IMG/VR virus record: IMGVR_UViG_3300047202_000066 | Coordinates: 1 to 49,205 of that record | Source of the DNA: a virus | Reading direction: 5' to 3' (one strand) | DNA: 49,205 nt | Shown: positions 40,824 to 47,897 of the stretch, one piece after another | How the letters are laid out: each line of letters starts with the position of its first letter | Numbering within the stretch: the first letter of the stretch is position 1 | Notes under the pieces: model-generated | Databases searched by the model: none | What the model was told of the DNA's origin: nothing | Seen by the model: only the letters and a program-made list of their open reading frames with translations | Translations under genes and position numbers: made by a program

Positions 40824-40977
40824 ATAATATCCACTCTAAAGCATCTTTTACGCCTTCTTCATAAGTCATTCCCCAATTAGTACCATTTTATCTCCAGGTT
40901 AACATAATATTATAAATACTTTTTAAACTTATTTTAAAGCGATTTAACACATTTTCTTTTTTATCAACGGATACCAT
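40801..40977 (-). pseudogene. Small gene with in-frame TAA at codon 30
   Basis: MVSVDKKENVLNRFKISLKS to MLTWR, then TAA (40888-40890), then NGTNWGMTYEEGVKDALEWI and IEPPF, TGA. The downstream part has a typical small-protein ending and overlaps the next gene. CAA to TAA is the simplest explanation, the third such lesion within 2.5 kb. Confidence 0.6.
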
Positions 40978-40982
40978 TACTT

Positions 40983-41138
40983 TTATCTGATCGTTCGTAA
41001 TTTGTTATTCTGTGACATCCACAATGCCATTTTATTTCCTATCCATATACCGGCATTAATTATGGTTAAAAAAATAAGTTCTATCAAAATTCCAATACAC
41101 CCAGCAATTACAAATCCTATTTTATATAATATTTTCAT
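40983..41138 (-). CDS. Small membrane protein, 51 aa
   Basis: MKILYKIGFVIAGCIGILIE and ELIFLTIINAGIWIGNKMAL form a long hydrophobic region with one or two TM helices and a polar tail SQNNKLRTIR. Unknown role in an early operon. Confidence 0.6.
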   Translation of the reverse strand: MKILYKIGFVIAGCIGILIELIFLTIINAGIWIGNKMALWMSQNNKLRTIR

Positions 41139-41148
41139 TCCCAGATAT

Positions 41149-41307
41149 TTAATATTCGATCTTTTTGATTTTTCCGCAGCTTTTACAAATTAATATCTCA
41201 ATAGTGCCAGTATGTTTAAGATAAGGAAATAAACTTTCTCTGACAAAATTCCTTTTTACATGAACTTCCCAGATATGTTTGCAGAATAATTTTTCAAATA
41301 TTTTCAT
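41149..41307 (-). CDS. Zinc-knuckle-like protein, 52 aa
   Basis: MKIFEKLFCKHIWEVHVKRN to LICKSCGKIKKIEY: C-x2-H/W and CKSCGK near the end, possible C4/CH zinc site. Overlaps the preceding 57-residue gene by 14 bases. Confidence 0.6.
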   Translation of the reverse strand: MKIFEKLFCKHIWEVHVKRNFVRESLFPYLKHTGTIEILICKSCGKIKKIEY

Positions 41308-41467
41308 TTATCAATTCTTTAACTTGTTTATTAGTAATCTTATAACCTTCTTTTCTTATCCAGTTGCAAAATTTCTTGGGATTCATTGTATAGGATTCAA
41401 TTGGATGTAATTTTGAAAAAGCATTATATGCAATTTCTTGAGCTTCTTTAAGTTCTTTTTTATTCAT
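41294..41467 (-). CDS. Hypothetical protein, 57 aa
   Basis: Basic helical protein: MNKKELKEAQEIAYNAFSKL, KFCNWIRKEGYKITNKQVKE. The latter looks HTH-like but is too short to assign. Tight overlap with the next gene. Confidence 0.55.
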   Translation of the reverse strand: MNKKELKEAQEIAYNAFSKLHPIESYTMNPKKFCNWIRKEGYKITNKQVKELINENI

Positions 41468-41499
41468 TTTGATATTTTTTTTTAATAGTTTGGTTCATC

Positions 41500-41721
41500 C
41501 TAATCTGGATAACGAATTGCTGCCCGACGCCATTTTTTTATCTCAATATCCTTTCCGATAATCACTAATCGCATACTATCATTTTCTTTTTTCAAAATTG
41601 TAATTATCGAATCCTTGTTCTGATTTTTTTGATTCTGATTTTTAGTTTCGAATGTTGCTATTATTAACATTAATAACATGCAAAAAATAGCAACAGTTAG
41701 ATATCCTATTCCTGTTTTCAT
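41500..41721 (-). CDS. Single-TM coiled-coil protein, 73 aa
   Basis: MKTGIGYLTVAIFCMLLMLI starts with a TM helix or uncleaved signal, then a polar coiled coil (DSIITILKKENDSMRLVIIG). Overlaps the zinc-ribbon gene by 4 bases. Possibly an early membrane-associated host-interaction factor. Confidence 0.6.
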   Translation of the reverse strand: MKTGIGYLTVAIFCMLLMLIIATFETKNQNQKNQNKDSIITILKKENDSMRLVIIGKDIEIKKWRRAAIRYPD

Positions 41722-41909
41722 AGTAAATGTTTTTTTAATTTATATTCATCAAAAATAAGTTCTTCGCTTCCACATATCGGACACTGCAATATCGTTTCAC
41801 CGTCCCTGATTGTATTATCCTTTGAAAACATTGCCAACGTTTTACCATTGACTTTATAATCAAAATTAATATCACATTTGCAACAATATAATGATATATT
41901 ATATTTCAT
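41718..41909 (-). CDS. Zinc-ribbon protein, 63 aa
   Basis: YCCKCDINFDY and LQCPICGSEELIF provide a C-x2-C ... C-x2-C ribbon of the kind found in small nucleic-acid-associated proteins. Overlaps both neighbours by 4-11 bases. Confidence 0.65.
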   Translation of the reverse strand: MKYNISLYCCKCDINFDYKVNGKTLAMFSKDNTIRDGETILQCPICGSEELIFDEYKLKKHLL

Positions 41910-42243
41910 CCGGTTTTGTTTTTACAATCAACTTTAACATTTCATCTATTGCTTTCCTTACCGCACGACGATCATTATTATACATAGCTTTACAAAAATT
42001 TCTAAATATAGAATGATCATCAGGACAAGTAAGTCCAACACTTAAAGGACAATAAGGACAGTTACCTATTGGATTAGCAAATAATTGACAGTAAGCACAT
42101 CCTGCAGTTAATTTATAAAAATTATCTGAAAAACAAACAGAATCATAAATGTCATTTAAATCTCTGTCATCGTCTTTATCAAATTCTTTTTTTAAGAGCG
42201 TCCACTTCAAAAAGACTAACTCATAGGCTTCATTTATAGTCAT
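41899..42243 (-). CDS. Cys-cluster protein, 114 aa
   Basis: MTINEAYELVFLKWTLLKKE; a central GCAYCQLFANPIGNCPYCPL then TCPDDHSIFRNFCKAMY with six or seven Cys, a motif shared by Bacteroidota phage proteins of unknown role. Possible Fe-S or zinc binding. C-terminal helix. Confidence 0.65.
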   Translation of the reverse strand: MTINEAYELVFLKWTLLKKEFDKDDDRDLNDIYDSVCFSDNFYKLTAGCAYCQLFANPIGNCPYCPLSVGLTCPDDHSIFRNFCKAMYNNDRRAVRKAIDEMLKLIVKTKPDEI

Positions 42244-42287
42244 TTTATAAATAATTTCGTGTCCATGTGAATATCCAGTTATTATTT

Positions 42288-42464
42288 TTAATCAATATAT
42301 CCTATTATTTTCAATGTTTTTGGTTCACATAAAATCGCAGTCGCAGAAAATTTAAATTTGTTTATTTCTAAATAAACAGGCATTTTCCCATTTATTAATT
42401 CCTTTGAATTAAAAATCCTTCCTCTTTTCCCTGTTTTTGTTTCAACTAAATATCCTGGATTCAT
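42288..42464 (-). CDS. Hypothetical protein with Shine-Dalgarno, 58 aa
   Basis: MNPGYLVETKTGKRGRIFNS is a small beta-barrel-like protein (MPVYLEINKFKFSATAILCE). Its start is preceded by AGGAGGAAATA, one of the few clear Shine-Dalgarno sequences in the window. Function unknown. Confidence 0.65.
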   Translation of the reverse strand: MNPGYLVETKTGKRGRIFNSKELINGKMPVYLEINKFKFSATAILCEPKTLKIIGYID

Positions 42465-42476
42465 TATTTCCTCCTA

Positions 42477-42998
42477 TCATTGACGGTTATTATAATCTTT
42501 CTTTTTTAAATCGCCCCAAAAATCCCTTAATAGTTTTCCTTCGCTTGTCCGCTTAAATGTATCTTTTGGCTTTTCTGCTTCAGTCTGTTCTTCGCAAATG
42601 TCACACCTCGAATTAAAGTGAATATCAAACCAGCTGTAAATCTTTTGTCCGTTCAAGGTTTCATACAACTGTCCGTAGTGCCCCTTTTCGGCTTCACTGA
42701 AAATAAATTCAATGTCTTTCACCGTCAAATACCAGAAATCCTCCAGTATCATTCCGGCTGTCTTGGTGATGTTTTCAGCACTCATTGGCCGTGCCACGCT
42801 CACAAATTCATTGATCTGCAATATTTTTATTTGCAAATAGTCAATTATACGTTGTTCACCCTGTTCTTTTTTTATAACAGATAATTGTTGACCAGGATTT
42901 TTAAGGATTTCCTGTATTGACTTTGCTAAGATTGTTTCTATTTCTGATTTCCTGTCTAAGAGCGGAATAATCAGGCTTCCCTTTTTGTCCTTTTCCAT
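42477..42998 (-). CDS. Hypothetical replication-associated protein, 173 aa
   Basis: MEKDKKGSLIIPLLDRKSEI, then EKWYL-type helices FWYLTVKDIEFIFSEAEKGH and YSWFDIHFNSRCDICEEQ. Occurs after the DUF4373 initiator in Bacteroidota phages and may load a host helicase. It overlaps the DUF4373 gene by 98 bases in another frame, an unusually long overlap; no later ATG before residue 73. Confidence 0.55.
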   Translation of the reverse strand: MEKDKKGSLIIPLLDRKSEIETILAKSIQEILKNPGQQLSVIKKEQGEQRIIDYLQIKILQINEFVSVARPMSAENITKTAGMILEDFWYLTVKDIEFIFSEAEKGHYGQLYETLNGQKIYSWFDIHFNSRCDICEEQTEAEKPKDTFKRTSEGKLLRDFWGDLKKKDYNNRQ

Positions 42999-43728
42999 CT
43001 TTGATAGTTTTTATGATATTGACTAAATTGTATTTTATTCCTGTGATTTTTAAATTTTTCTTCGAAAAGTCATCCCATTTATCGTAATGACTTAATACGT
43101 ATTTCCACATATTTAATGCCTCAGTATCGACATTTTCCGGCGTGGCATTTTTATCTCTTGCAATTTTTTGGAAATAGGCAATAATAGATTTTAATATTTT
43201 TCCATCGGCCGGCGTTATATCGGCCGGTACAGTTGTTTGCTCTAAAATAAAATTATTATAGGCTTCCATGAACGGAGTGAATAGTAATATATTATTTACT
43301 TTAATTTTCTTTTCTTTTATTTCCTTTACTTTATTTTCCTTTACTTTAATAGCATTGCCATCGCTATCCGTTTGCAATGCGTTCGCTTTACGTTCGCTTT
43401 GCCCCCATCTCTTTTTAGCTGAATTTGAGGCTTTTAAGGATTTATTTTTTCTTTGTCCTAAACGCCTTGAAACGCTCTCAGACCAAAAAAAATCATTATC
43501 AAAATTAAATAATTCAAAGCCTTCAATTACTGCCTGAATTACATTTTTATCACATCGTAATTCGAATGCAATGCGATCGTATTCCTTTCGCATTTTTCCG
43601 CCTTCTTCATAAAGCATTTCCGCTATGCACCAGAATGCTCCAATCCCCTGCATTTGGTATTTCATTTGAAGGTTAACTAATTTCCGGTCATTCCTGGCAT
43701 TATAGTCATGGCTAAAATATTCCCGCAT
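42901..43728 (-). CDS. DUF4373-domain replication protein
   Basis: 275 residues from ATG 43728 (MREYFSHDYNARNDRKLVNL), chosen because an earlier ATG at 43842 lies inside the structured leader L3. N-terminal YQMQGIGAFWCIAEMLYEEG is the Lin1244/DUF4373 winged-helix domain of phage replication initiators; the middle is charged (KENKVKEIKEKKIKV) and the C-terminal part resembles DnaD-like helicase-loader ends. Gene regulated by promoter 43863-43894 and leader L3. Confidence 0.75.
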   Translation of the reverse strand: MREYFSHDYNARNDRKLVNLQMKYQMQGIGAFWCIAEMLYEEGGKMRKEYDRIAFELRCDKNVIQAVIEGFELFNFDNDFFWSESVSRRLGQRKNKSLKASNSAKKRWGQSERKANALQTDSDGNAIKVKENKVKEIKEKKIKVNNILLFTPFMEAYNNFILEQTTVPADITPADGKILKSIIAYFQKIARDKNATPENVDTEALNMWKYVLSHYDKWDDFSKKNLKITGIKYNLVNIIKTIKDGKGQKGKPDYSALRQEIRNRNNLSKVNTGNP

Positions 43729-43748
43729 TTTTGATTGAATAAAAGAAA

Positions 43749-43857
43749 ACTCAGACGGTCTAACCACACTATCATGGATAGGTAAGTTCTGGGCGTCGCC
43801 GTTACCAGCATCTGAGTTTAATATGTCCTTTTTATTTTCCAAAATAATATGATTAGA
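43749..43857 (-). ncRNA. Structured leader RNA L3
   Basis: Strand a (43857-43839), spacer 21 nt, P1 5' (43817-43811 ACUCAGA), P2 hairpin (43808-43789; CUGG...CCAG with GNRA-type GCGA or GAC tip), strand a' (43777-43759), P1 3' (43755-43749), then UUUUCUUUU. a/a' give 19 positions with four G-U and one mismatch. a' can fold alternatively as CUAUC/GAUAG. The next ATG is 20 nt after P1. Confidence 0.7.
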
Positions 43858-43862
43858 CGAAA

Positions 43863-43894
43863 CAAAGGTAATTCAAAAAAATGTTAAAAGCAAC
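43863..43894 (-). promoter_or_regulatory. Promoter GTTG-N20-TACCTTTG for DUF4373 gene
   Basis: TACCTTTG (43870-43863) with 20 bases to GTTG (43894-43891). It is embedded partly in the end of the HNH gene (43884-44177) because of a 31-bp duplication; start of RNA coincides with strand a of L3. Confidence 0.75.
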
Positions 43895-44177
43895 ATATAT
43901 CTGAAATAAATTTTTGTATCTGTTCTAAAATTGATTTTTTTAATTGTGAAAATTTTGAATGACATTCTTCGCAAAGTGTAATTAAATAAACATTATTATA
44001 ATCCCAGATTTCGTGATCTGGCAAATATATTTTATGATGGACATTCAATGTTTCATTTTTTTCACCGCACCATTGACAGGTAAAATTATCCCGTTCCATG
44101 ATTTCAAGACGTTTCTTTTGCCACTTAGGGTGCAAATATGGATTTGATGAATTTTTACGATTTGATTTTTTAGTCAT
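43884..44177 (-). CDS. HNH endonuclease
   Basis: 97 residues. CQWCG (Cys34, Cys37), VHHKIYLPD (His47-His48), NN in DYNNVYLITL, CEECH (Cys69, Cys72, His73) form the complete HNH/zinc site. Probably a free-standing homing or mobility nuclease. Its last residues (SDICCF, stop) come from the duplicated sequence 43885-43915. Preceded by leader L2 with ATG 16-18 nt after P1's U-tract. Confidence 0.85.
   Translation of the reverse strand: MTKKSNRKNSSNPYLHPKWQKKRLEIMERDNFTCQWCGEKNETLNVHHKIYLPDHEIWDYNNVYLITLCEECHSKFSQLKKSILEQIQKFISDICCF
43885..43915. repeat. 31-bp direct repeat flanking HNH gene, left copy
   Basis: taaaagcaacatatatctga continues to aaataaattttt; the right copy at 44327-44357 differs by a single base (a/t). 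Contains the -33 part of both downstream promoters. Confidence 0.85.
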
Positions 44178-44193
44178 TTTGATAAAATTAAAA

Positions 44194-44302
44194 AGTCAGG
44201 CACGTCAAACTTCACAAATGAATTTGGGGAGTTGGAGGCGTTGCCGCTACTCCGTACCTGACTAATTATTTTTTCCTTAATGTTCATTTATGAAATTTGA
44301 CG
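44194..44302 (-). ncRNA. Structured leader RNA L2
   Basis: Strand a (44302-44283), spacer 19 nt, P1 5' (44263-44257 AGUCAGG), P2 hairpin (44253-44234; GGAG...CUCC with GCG-GCAA-CGC tip), strand a' (44222-44203), P1 3' (44200-44194), then UUUUUU. a and a' pair over 20 positions, two as G-U. a' alternatively folds as UUCA-UUUG-UGAA extended by CAAA/UUUG. The HNH ATG (44177) follows. See L1. Confidence 0.75.
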
Positions 44303-44305
44303 CTA

Positions 44306-44336
44306 CGAAGATAATCATAAAAACAGTAAAAGCAAC
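44306..44336 (-). promoter_or_regulatory. Promoter GTTG-N19-TATCTTCG for the HNH gene
   Basis: TATCTTCG (44313-44306) with 19 bases to GTTG (44336-44333), near-consensus. RNA would start at strand a of leader L2. Confidence 0.6.
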
Positions 44337-44357
44337 ATTTATCTGAAATAAATTTTT
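44327..44357. repeat. 31-bp direct repeat flanking HNH gene, right copy
   Basis: One mismatch to 43885-43915. The repeats bracket the HNH ORF plus leader L2, as expected if the cassette inserted upstream of the DUF4373 promoter and duplicated it. Confidence 0.85.
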
Positions 44358-44363
44358 AGTAAA

Positions 44364-44628
44364 TTTTGCCATACCTGCCATGCCAGATCACACCTAACCG
44401 TACCGCACCCGATCCAACCAGACCTATCCGCACCTGCCTTATCTTACCCCATCATTCCGTAACTTACCGTACCGAACCTTATCTCACCATACCTGCCAAA
44501 TTAAACCGTACCTTACCTCACCCGACCGAACCAGACCCTGCCTGACCTCACCTTACCGCACCTGCCATGCCTTACCACACCTAACCAGACCGCACCCGAT
44601 CCAACCTCACCTTACCGCACCTGCTTTG
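44364..44628 (-). repeat. Pentanucleotide array (minus strand GGTNN period)
   Basis: About 265 bases with GG about every 5 bases on the minus strand (GGTAAGGTGAGGT style, 'acc' per 5-mer on plus), roughly 50 units, no open reading frame and few exact repeats beyond blocks such as accgcacccgatccaacc (twice) and ttaccgcacctgc. It fills the gap between the 146-residue gene stop and the leader L2 promoter, so it would be in the 3' region of the upstream operon's RNA. Confidence 0.9.
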
Positions 44629-45069
44629 TTATTCTACATTGACCAATTCTTTTATCACTGCAAATACCTTCGCCAATTCTGTCAACATCTGATATTTTTC
44701 CCTGATTCTATTCAACTCCTCCAATGCCTCTTTCAGCATCCGTCCCCGATATTCCTCATTTGTCAAAACATTAGTTATCAGTCTATACCCAGTTTCACAA
44801 TTCCGGTCATCTTTTAAAGATATAAATAGCCTGACTGGTTTCAAATCTTTATCATCAGATTTGATAATCTCAAATTCCAGACTAATTATTTTCCGTGCCT
44901 GCCATAACCGGTATTCATAACCGGCCTTTTCATCATTCCATTCAAATTTAGAATGAAGCAATGTATTTTGATTTTTTGCATATTCCACAATATTTTGCGG
45001 ACTTAGCAAACCTTCATTTTTCTGACTAAGAAATAAAAGTTCTTCACGGATTGACTTAAATTTTTTCAT
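44629..45069 (-). CDS. Phage early protein, 146 aa, partner of the 211-aa protein
   Basis: Contains LLHSKFEWNDEKAGYEYRLW, VRLFISLKDDRNCETGYRLI and helical C-terminus LNRIREKYQMLTELAKVFAV. This conserved phage family lacks an assigned function. It overlaps the 211-residue gene by 4 bases (ATGA) and directly precedes the pentanucleotide array. Possible RNA/DNA-binding or annealing factor. Confidence 0.7.
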   Translation of the reverse strand: MKKFKSIREELLFLSQKNEGLLSPQNIVEYAKNQNTLLHSKFEWNDEKAGYEYRLWQARKIISLEFEIIKSDDKDLKPVRLFISLKDDRNCETGYRLITNVLTNEEYRGRMLKEALEELNRIREKYQMLTELAKVFAVIKELVNVE

Positions 45070-45701
45070 TTCAGCAATTTCCCTTCCATTACTTCAAACA
45101 AACCCCATCCCATGCCGGCGGACTTTTTTGAATCCGGCCGCCCTTCACATAAACCTACCTGCATACCAACACGAGTAAGTAAGTTGTAAATATCATCAAT
45201 AGTAAATTGGTCAGCATCCCATCTGATTTTTATTTTTGCTGACCAATTATGATAAGCAGCTCGAACGGTCACATAAGGCTGTCCAGTTTCAACTTTTGCA
45301 ATGTCCTCTTGCTTTTGCGGTTCACCGATAATTTTTATCAAAGGGATTTGAGGTTCTTTTTTATCCCACCCATCAGGAATGATAAATACCGATAACTTTG
45401 CCAACGTCATTTTAAAATTAACCAGCCGACAAGCTGAAATCATTGCAGCCCTGATCGCACCGGCATGGAATCCATCCCATCCGTCAGGTGAAATATAACG
45501 GGATTCAAAATATGAATCATCCGTCATTTTTGGTTCACGGTCTTTTTTGCTCGAAGCAGCTTTACCGGATTCCATTTTTTGCTTCATTTGCTCTTTGATT
45601 TTTGCACTAAAACGGTGAATCACCAGCGGTGCAATGCCTTTAATTTCAAACTCTGCAATTTGAAAATTTGGTGCTTTAATCGTAACAGTTTTTGTTTCCA
45701 T
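45066..45701 (-). CDS. Phage early protein, possibly RAMP/Cas7-like, 211 aa
   Basis: IAPLVIHRFSAKIKEQMKQK at the start; ISPDGWDGFHAGAIRAAMIS in the middle; VGLCEGRPDSKKSAGMGWGL near the end, a Gly-rich loop that recalls RAMP-fold proteins (Cas7/Csm3-type), here without any CRISPR array. Widely found in phages next to the 146-residue partner; function not settled. The similarity is by eye and weak. Confidence 0.55.
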   Translation of the reverse strand: METKTVTIKAPNFQIAEFEIKGIAPLVIHRFSAKIKEQMKQKMESGKAASSKKDREPKMTDDSYFESRYISPDGWDGFHAGAIRAAMISACRLVNFKMTLAKLSVFIIPDGWDKKEPQIPLIKIIGEPQKQEDIAKVETGQPYVTVRAAYHNWSAKIKIRWDADQFTIDDIYNLLTRVGMQVGLCEGRPDSKKSAGMGWGLFEVMEGKLLK

Positions 45702-45752
45702 GTGTTTTGAGTTTTAAGTTATTTGTAAAAGTGTATTATTTCTTCAATGAAA

Positions 45753-46550
45753 TTAAAATAATATCGGATATTCCTGTGAAATTTTAGTTTTTGCAAATCC
45801 CATTTCCTTTATTTCAGCTTTTTGCAGCCGGTTTTTTTCAATAGCATCCGTAGCTAATTTGAAAAATTTCTTATTAATCTCAAATCCGTATGCTCTCCTC
45901 CCTATGTTTTCAGCTGCAATTAAAGTACTACCACTCCCAGCAACCGGATCAATAACCACGTCATTAGGATCTGTGAATATTTCTATTAATTTTTCAAGTA
46001 ATTTAACAGACTTTTGAGTAGGGTGTATTTTTTCGGTGTCATTATCTCGAATCCAGTCGATGCAGTTAAATATCATTTTGTCATTATTCCTGAATTTTGG
46101 CAATTTTTCACGGTAAAAAATTAATCCATATTCACAGTTCCCGACTATTTTCATATTTGCTTTCAATACCTGAGCGGAAAAGTTCTTACGAAATACTAAA
46201 TTTATATAGTGATTTAAGCCATATTTTTTAGCAAGTTCAATATAATAAAATTGCTGTTCAAATTCACAAAATAAAAGCATACAGGGAGCTTCTTTTTTCC
46301 CTTTCGGCTCGTTAATTAGCATAGTACTACAAAAGTGCATAAATTCAGCGGGTTTAAAATTAATATCAGTATCATAAAAACTTTTACCGGCCAATTCACT
46401 CTCTCCCTTTTTATTATCACCATCCTGATACCATGCAGGATTTGAAGCATAAGCATTATTTCCTAAATTATACGGAACATCAGCAATTATTAATTGTGCT
46501 TTTGGAATTTGATAAACCTTAAAATTTTGAAAATGATCATGAATTAACAT
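45753..46550 (-). CDS. DNA adenine/cytosine N-methyltransferase
   Basis: 265 residues. Catalytic DVPY at residues 24-27 (DPPY-type), HPTQKSVKLLEKLIEIF, then VIDPVAGSGSTLIAAENIGR with the SAM motif: beta-class order. Protects phage DNA or regulates its expression. The second such methylase in the genome (other at 36566-37360); neither has an adjacent endonuclease. Confidence 0.9.
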   Translation of the reverse strand: MLIHDHFQNFKVYQIPKAQLIIADVPYNLGNNAYASNPAWYQDGDNKKGESELAGKSFYDTDINFKPAEFMHFCSTMLINEPKGKKEAPCMLLFCEFEQQFYYIELAKKYGLNHYINLVFRKNFSAQVLKANMKIVGNCEYGLIFYREKLPKFRNNDKMIFNCIDWIRDNDTEKIHPTQKSVKLLEKLIEIFTDPNDVVIDPVAGSGSTLIAAENIGRRAYGFEINKKFFKLATDAIEKNRLQKAEIKEMGFAKTKISQEYPILF

Positions 46551-46587
46551 CCCTTAAATATTAGCGATTTCCATATATTGATAGGAT

Positions 46588-46791
46588 TTAAATATAATAC
46601 TCTTTGTATTTTTTCACTTCGCCCAAATATGTGGATTTTGTGAAATTTGACCGTATGATATGACCTTGTTTTTTTAAGTCATAAATACGTCCTGACAACC
46701 TCAGGCATCCAAAGAATTTCAGAGCCTTTAAAGCAGTTATTTTGTTACCGGCTTTGAGGTAATTTAAAATAGCAGTGTTTTGAGTTTCCAT
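46588..46791 (-). CDS. Winged-helix/HTH small protein, 67 aa
   Basis: ILNYLKAGNKITALKALKFF then LRLSGRIYDLKKQGHIIRSN is the classical HTH pattern of small phage winged-helix proteins (helix 3 RIYDLKKQG). Likely an early transcription regulator or DNA-binding protein. Confidence 0.75.
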   Translation of the reverse strand: METQNTAILNYLKAGNKITALKALKFFGCLRLSGRIYDLKKQGHIIRSNFTKSTYLGEVKKYKEYYI

Positions 46792-46802
46792 TGTTACAAA
46801 TG

Positions 46803-47018
46803 TTAAGTAAATGTAATTTCGACATTATCAATTTCCCCCTGCAAATATCCATTTTTTATAATCGTAAATATATATTCTAATTGTATATATTTTACGATTT
46901 TATTTGATTCATATTGACCTTGTAACATTATTTTTTCAGAAGTAAAAGAGATAGAATAGAAATCATTCATATCTATCGTTTTACATAATTCATTGAATTT
47001 TTCAATTTGTGTTTTCAT
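46803..47018 (-). CDS. Hypothetical protein, 71 aa
   Basis: MKTQIEKFNELCKTIDMNDF then beta strands (IMLQGQYESNKIVKYIQLEY). Conserved-looking but unrecognised. Terminal IEVTFT end. Confidence 0.6.
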   Translation of the reverse strand: MKTQIEKFNELCKTIDMNDFYSISFTSEKIMLQGQYESNKIVKYIQLEYIFTIIKNGYLQGEIDNVEITFT

Positions 47019-47062
47019 AATTTATATTTGTTAAATTAATATTGGTTTACTTTTGTATAAAA

Positions 47063-47431
47063 TCATCTCGGAAGTAGTTTACTTTTGTAATGTTCGCAAA
47101 TCTTATCAATGTAATATCTGTAATGCAGCTCGCTGTCAGTATAGCCTTCAGGGTTTTGCTGCCACATTACAAATAGTATATTTCTTAATCTTTGGCTTGG
47201 CGTTTTGTAACTAAAATCAAGTTCCGCTTGTAACTTTTCAATACGCTCACATTCATCTGTCAAGAATATTTCAGGCTTAAAAGCTACATAACACGTCATC
47301 TGATTTAGTCGCATAATTTCGACCGATTGTTCAGGTGTCAGTTCCTGTGAGCCTATTATTATTTTGAGCGACTTATCCCTACGGGTGCTTATGCCTTCAA
47401 TGGCAGCCGGAATGACTATTAATTTTTTCAT
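47063..47431 (-). CDS. Hypothetical phage protein, 122 aa
   Basis: MKKLIVIPAAIEGISTRRDK, LTPEQSVEIMRLNQMTCYVA, KTPSQRLRNILFVMWQQNPE. Found by layout beside single-strand annealing genes; likely part of the recombination module. The last residues YIDKICEHYKSKLLPR are basic. Confidence 0.6.
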   Translation of the reverse strand: MKKLIVIPAAIEGISTRRDKSLKIIIGSQELTPEQSVEIMRLNQMTCYVAFKPEIFLTDECERIEKLQAELDFSYKTPSQRLRNILFVMWQQNPEGYTDSELHYRYYIDKICEHYKSKLLPR

Positions 47432-47433
47432 CT

Positions 47434-47895
47434 TTAAAATGGTAAATCTATTTTTTCGGGTTTTTTACCAGCTTCCAAAGTGATAGACAAAAATGTACTT
47501 TCTTTCCACTTTGCCGGATAAATCATTTCACCGGTGTCAGAATCAGCAACAGCATCCGTGAGGGCTTTTAACATTGTTTCACGGGCTTTCTTTTCAGCAT
47601 CCAAAGACTGCCATTTGCTGTCAATTGAAAAGTCATAAGTTTTCCGGCTTTTTTTTTCAAATTTAGCACCAGCATATATAAAGGATTTTTCCGTCCATTT
47701 TTCGGCCTCATCCTTTACAACCTGATCGATATTCTTTTCAATCTGATCAATGGCTTCTTTCATTGCCTTCAGACATAATGTAATTTCGAGCGGGTGATAT
47801 TCACCGTTCAAAATTTCCTGACTTACTTTTTGAGCAAAATCTGCAATTTCAACTTTAGTCAGGTTAAATTGGGTTATTAAACTTGTTGCATTCAT
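47434..47895 (-). CDS. Phage protein with DLPF C-terminus, 153 aa
   Basis: Helical N-terminus (NLTKVEIADFAQKVSQEILN), a conserved-looking EKWTEKSFIYAGAKFEKKSR core and a final KKPEKIDLPF. The DLPF tip resembles the SSB C-terminal hook that binds replication and repair partners. The product behind it has the same ending, suggesting common partner binding. Confidence 0.65.
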   Translation of the reverse strand: MNATSLITQFNLTKVEIADFAQKVSQEILNGEYHPLEITLCLKAMKEAIDQIEKNIDQVVKDEAEKWTEKSFIYAGAKFEKKSRKTYDFSIDSKWQSLDAEKKARETMLKALTDAVADSDTGEMIYPAKWKESTFLSITLEAGKKPEKIDLPF

Positions 47896-47897
47896 TT

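Noticed and set aside
38452-40977. Genome-wide reassignment of TAG or TAA to glutamine
   Set aside because: Large genes contain no internal TAG/TAA and normal genes end in both; only three small genes are affected.
40983-41200. Plus-strand open frame 41002-41193
   Set aside because: Antisense to two coupled minus-strand small genes with clear starts and overlaps.
45066-45701. CRISPR-Cas effector
   Set aside because: Similarity to Cas7 is limited to a Gly-rich end; no other Cas protein or spacer array is present.
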